64,000 bases of DNA from Dromiciops gliroides. Lineage: Eukaryota; Chordata; Mammalia; Microbiotheria; Microbiotheriidae. The notes below the pieces were generated by a model that worked only from the letters and a program-made list of their open reading frames with translations, made no database searches and was not told where the DNA came from. This document shows, in pieces, positions 57,841 through 64,000 of this stretch. Location of the stretch: NCBI RefSeq assembly GCF_019393635.1, contig NC_057863.1, positions 643,285,306 to 643,349,305 of the forward strand, in the 5' to 3' direction. The number at the start of each line of letters is the position of its first letter. Position 1 is the first letter of the stretch. Made by a program: the position numbers and the translations under genes.

Positions 57841-60060
57841 CGGGAGCCCTAGTCCCATCCGGGAGTCGGTGAGTGTTTGCGGGAGGGGCGGGGCCTGGGT
57901 TGAGAGTTACAGGTGGTGAGGTGGCAAACTATAGCTAGAAGGAAGAGTTACATATTTGGGGCGTGGCTTGAGTTAAGGGGCGGGGTTGCAGGTGTGGAGG
58001 CAAGGTCCCGGGGAGGATGGGCTTGGGGATCCTTAGACCCTTAGACTCCAGCGTGGGGGAACGAATCAAGGGTATCGATCTAGCGGCTGGACCTGGACTG
58101 GAGGGGCGGGGCCAAGGGGAGGGGCGGGGTTATAGATCTTGGGGCGGGGCGATGGTTTCTGCAGACCCCGGACTCCTCTGACCTTGGTTTCCCCGGGTGG
58201 GTTGTTTGACCTGCAGCCTCCCCCTGACCCCCGGGCTGGGAATGGGCAACGTGCAGTCGGAGCCGCCCCCCGGCTCAGAGCCCGGCAAGGCCCGTGCCTC
58301 GCGGAAGGAGCCGGCCTCGGACCGCCCTACCAACGCCAGCCGCCGTGGTCCCCTGGCCGAGGCAGAGTCGTCGCCAGCGCCCTCAGCCCCAGGGCCCCCT
58401 ACGCTACGCTTAGCCCGCGGCCCAGGAGTCTGGTTCCCCGGGGGTCCCACCCCACCAGGGCTCTTGGTGCCCCCTGAGGGTGCCTCCGGGGCCCTACCCT
58501 CACCGGCTCAGCCTGCCCCGCTGGCCCCCGCTCCGCTCGACCTGCAGCCGCCCGCCGAACCCCCGCCCGAGGAGGCTCCTCCGACGGCGGCGGGAACTGC
58601 AGGGCCGCTACTCCCTACGCCCCCTAAGTGGCGAAAGCCGCCGGGGACGCCGGTACCCCGAATCCGGGGCCTGCTGGAAGCACGCCACCGAGGCCAGGGC
58701 GACCCACCGGGCCTTCGCCTGCTGCCCCCGCCTCCACCCCCGCCCCCACCCCTACCCATTCCACGGCCCCCAGCGGACGGGCCGGAGCCTTCCGTGGGCC
58801 CGGCCTTACCGCCCCCACCCCCGCCCCCAGAACCTCAGAAACCGCCTCCCGAACGGGAGACACCCCCAGGCCGGAGAAGCGCCCCTCCCGGGGGCTCTCC
58901 CCGTGGCGGCGCGGGCGAAGGCAGGACGCGCCAGACTGGCAGCCCTGGGAGTGAAGGTCTAGTGGCCGGAGGCGGCGAGGGAGAGCCCCCACCCGCGGCT
59001 GAGCCGGGACTTAGTCTGCTGTGCAAAGTGACCTTCCAGTCCGGCTCCCTTCTGGCCGGCGGGGTCGCCGCCCCTCCCAAGCCCTCGGCTCGCGGGGGCG
59101 GCCTGCTTTTCTCCTCGGGAGCCATCTCCTATGCCGAGGCTCTAAAGCAGGGCTCTCCGGGGCCTGGGTCCCCTAGGGCCCCAGGAGAAGCTATTCGGGC
59201 TACCTTGGAGACAGAGGGTGGGGAGGGAGACGGAGAGGGGCCAGCCGGAGGCCCTTCGGCTGTGCCCCCGGCCCCACCTCCTCCGCCAGTACCTCGGGCA
59301 CCACCCCCACCTTACGCCCCCTTCCCAGGAGCCAAGCCCAAGTTTGATTGGGTGACCCCGCCAGAGGGCCCTGAACGCCACTTTCAGTTCAACGGGGCGA
59401 GCGGGGGTAGCGGCAGCGGCGTTGGGGGAGCTAGACGGCGGGGGTCCGGGCTGTCAGGGGCGGCTGCCCCTTGGGGGGCACCGCCTCCACCTCCGCCACC
59501 TCTACCTGCGCCGGGGCTTCGCAGGCCGGGTCCAGCGCTCCTGGCACCTCCTGTTTTCATCTTCCCATCTCCCGCCCCGGCTGACGGGGAGACCCAGGCA
59601 CCTGCAGTCCAGGTTTCCCCAGGGCCGCAAGAAGCCCCCCAGCTGTCGCCGCCGCCTCCTCCGCTCCCACCGCCTCCACCTCCGCCTCCGGCTCCCCCGG
59701 CGTCAGCTTTGCCTGAAACACCTCCCACCCCGGTACCCGCGCCGACCCCGGCCGTGCCATCTCCCCGGGCTACGGGACCTCCGTCCCCGGCCCCTGCCAA
59801 ACCTCGGACCAAGAAGAACAAGGGTCCGCGGGCTGGGCGGGGCGGCACCGCGCGGGAGGAGGGCGCGAGTGGCGAGGGTCCCCGAGACCGGGCGGCGCCA
59901 GGCCAGGGCCAGGCCAACGAGAGTGGCGGCCGGCCCCCAGCTCGCCACTGGCCACCCTTTCAGGTGCTCAGTTCCTGCCCCTGCAAGTGCTACTGTCGTC
60001 ACCAGCCCCGGCACCGCCGTCTGCCCCGCAACGTCTCGGCCTGGTGAGCAGGGCCTGGGG
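57840..60060. promoter_or_regulatory. GGN: CpG-rich region over GGN
   Basis: Dense CpG and GC boxes (GGGGCGGGGC at several places between 57890 and 58150) lead into the GGN coding exon. A possible 5' UTR exon ends at the donor GTCG|GTGAGTG near 57868, and an acceptor CTGCAG ends at 58216. GGN exon 1 is otherwise not placed. Confidence 0.4.
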
Positions 60061-60411
60061 CCCAGGCGAGCTGCCCCACTGGGGGGCGGTCGGGGGTGAC
60101 CAAGCGCTGAAGAGACTCGCTCAGGGTCACAAGGGCACTTGGGCCCAGATTTGTGCGGCTCTTCTGTCAGGCTACCTCCAAGTCCAGACGGCCCAAATCT
60201 TTCAACCTTGGGGCTTTAAAACCATAACCATTGGGAGTGGGGCAAGCCAGCTGGCTACACCCCAGGCCCTAGCTGCCTCCTATCTTCCCCTAGGCTGAGC
60301 ACCCCCACCAACCACCTGAGCGAACCCCCCTGGGTGGCCACAGTCAAGCTGGCTGGCTCCTTAGTGGCAGGGCTGGACCACTATGACCTGCAAGCAGCTG
60401 AGGCCGACTAA
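58242..60411 (+). CDS. GGN: GGN, gametogenetin (2 coding exons, 639 residues)
   Basis: Germ-cell protein of mammals; the mouse protein binds FANCL, OAZ3, GGNBP1 and GGNBP2 and is needed in spermatogenesis/meiotic repair. Coding exons 58242-60043 (1,802 bases) and 60294-60411, joined at a split Trp codon (TG|G). The start MGNVQSEP is identical to human; an in-frame ATG 45 bases upstream (58197) is not used in human. Conserved islands: RLARGPGVWFPGG, PPKWRKPPGTPVPRIRGLLE, PKFDWVTPPEGPERHFQFNG, the basic TKKNKG patch and the cysteine-rich end WPPFQVLSSCPCKCYCRHQP then NHLSEPPWVATVKLAGSLVA. Between these are long polyproline runs with little sequence constraint. Head-to-head with SPRED3 and convergent with PSMD8, as in human. 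Confidence 0.95.
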
Positions 60412-60468
60412 GGATGGGGACAGGAAGGGGAACCAAGAGAGAGCTGGTGGACTGTCTGCTACCCCTCC

Positions 60469-60474
60469 AATAAA
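60469..60474 (+). terminator. GGN: GGN poly(A) signal AATAAA
   Basis: Canonical AATAAA 58 bases after the GGN stop codon, giving a very short 3' UTR. PSMD8 coding sequence ends 360 bases further on, on the opposite strand. Confidence 0.85.
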
Positions 60475-60836
60475 AGAGCAGTTCCCCCTGCCGCTGGCTT
60501 CTCTCTTCTGTTGCCCAGCTGGGACAGGGAGGGCCTGCTAGCACCCCCATGGAGAGAACTGAGGCAGAAAGAGCTCCAAGGTGAAGGTGAGCCTCATGAA
60601 GTTGGGTTCGCCAGAAACTTGGGTGTGATGTGCCAAGGCCCTGACCTGGCCCAGGCCCACCTGCTGGCCTTAACTCTTCAGGGAGCGACTGCTCCCAGTG
60701 TGTCTTCCCATACTCCGGGCACAACCCCCCCCCCCCCCTGCCAGCCCCACAAAGACTCAGACACCTGAAGGTGATCTCATGTCATTTACTGACCCATCAG
60801 GCGGTCTCTCGGCAGACCCCCCCCCCCGCCCCTGGT

Positions 60837-64000
<3,164 letters not shown>

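Noticed and set aside
58197-58241. Upstream in-frame ATG extending GGN by 15 residues
   Set aside because: The extension has no counterpart in human GGN and lies across a likely 5' UTR splice acceptor.
59422-60099. 225-residue alternative frame inside GGN, and others over the same exon on both strands
   Set aside because: GC-rich coding DNA keeps all frames open; only the frame beginning MGNVQSEP matches GGN.

Overview
The window is genomic DNA of a mammal, almost certainly an Australian (australidelphian) marsupial. Two things point there. First, at least eighteen copies of a tRNA-derived SINE of the WSINE1 type (Pol III A box, B box and short A-rich tail, many with clear target-site duplications) lie alongside older Mar1-like, MIR-like, L2 and CR1/L3 repeats. 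Second, all genes are spliced and closely related to, but different from, their human counterparts. The gene order matches human chromosome 19q13.2, read in the opposite direction. The species call is inference; no database was used.

Layout: (1) 1-22,611, minus strand: the 5' part of RYR1, 22 coding exons giving the first ~926 residues (IP3R/RyR N-terminal domain, MIR, RIH, SPRY1 and the start of the first RyR repeat); the gene runs off the left edge. (2) 22,612-24,333: shared, divergent upstream region of RYR1 and RASGRP4. (3) 24,334-35,270, plus strand: RASGRP4, 16 coding exons plus a probable terminal exon; one intron has U12-type AT-AC ends. (4) 35,389-37,984, minus: FAM98C, seven coding exons, with a CpG-island promoter. 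(5) 40,627-45,297, minus: SPRED3. The Sprouty-domain exon and four other exons are open, but the exon carrying the first half of the EVH1 domain has lost its reading frame here. (6) 45,298-58,241: repeat-rich stretch holding the 5' intron/promoter side of SPRED3 and the upstream part of GGN, dominated by a ~3.8-kb polypurine tract. (7) 58,242-60,474, plus: GGN, two coding exons. (8) 60,837-63,240, minus: the last three coding exons of PSMD8; the gene runs off the right edge.

The genes are neighbours by conserved synteny and do not form a pathway: RYR1 is the muscle sarcoplasmic calcium-release channel, RASGRP4 a diacylglycerol-responsive Ras exchange factor, FAM98C a FAM98-family protein, SPRED3 a Ras-MAPK inhibitor, GGN a germ-cell protein and PSMD8 a proteasome lid subunit. 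RASGRP4 and SPRED3 act in opposite directions on Ras.

I found no unknown multi-gene system. The observations most worth following up are the AT-AC intron in RASGRP4, the eroded EVH1 exon of SPRED3, two competing ends for RASGRP4, and several large simple-sequence tracts with structural potential.
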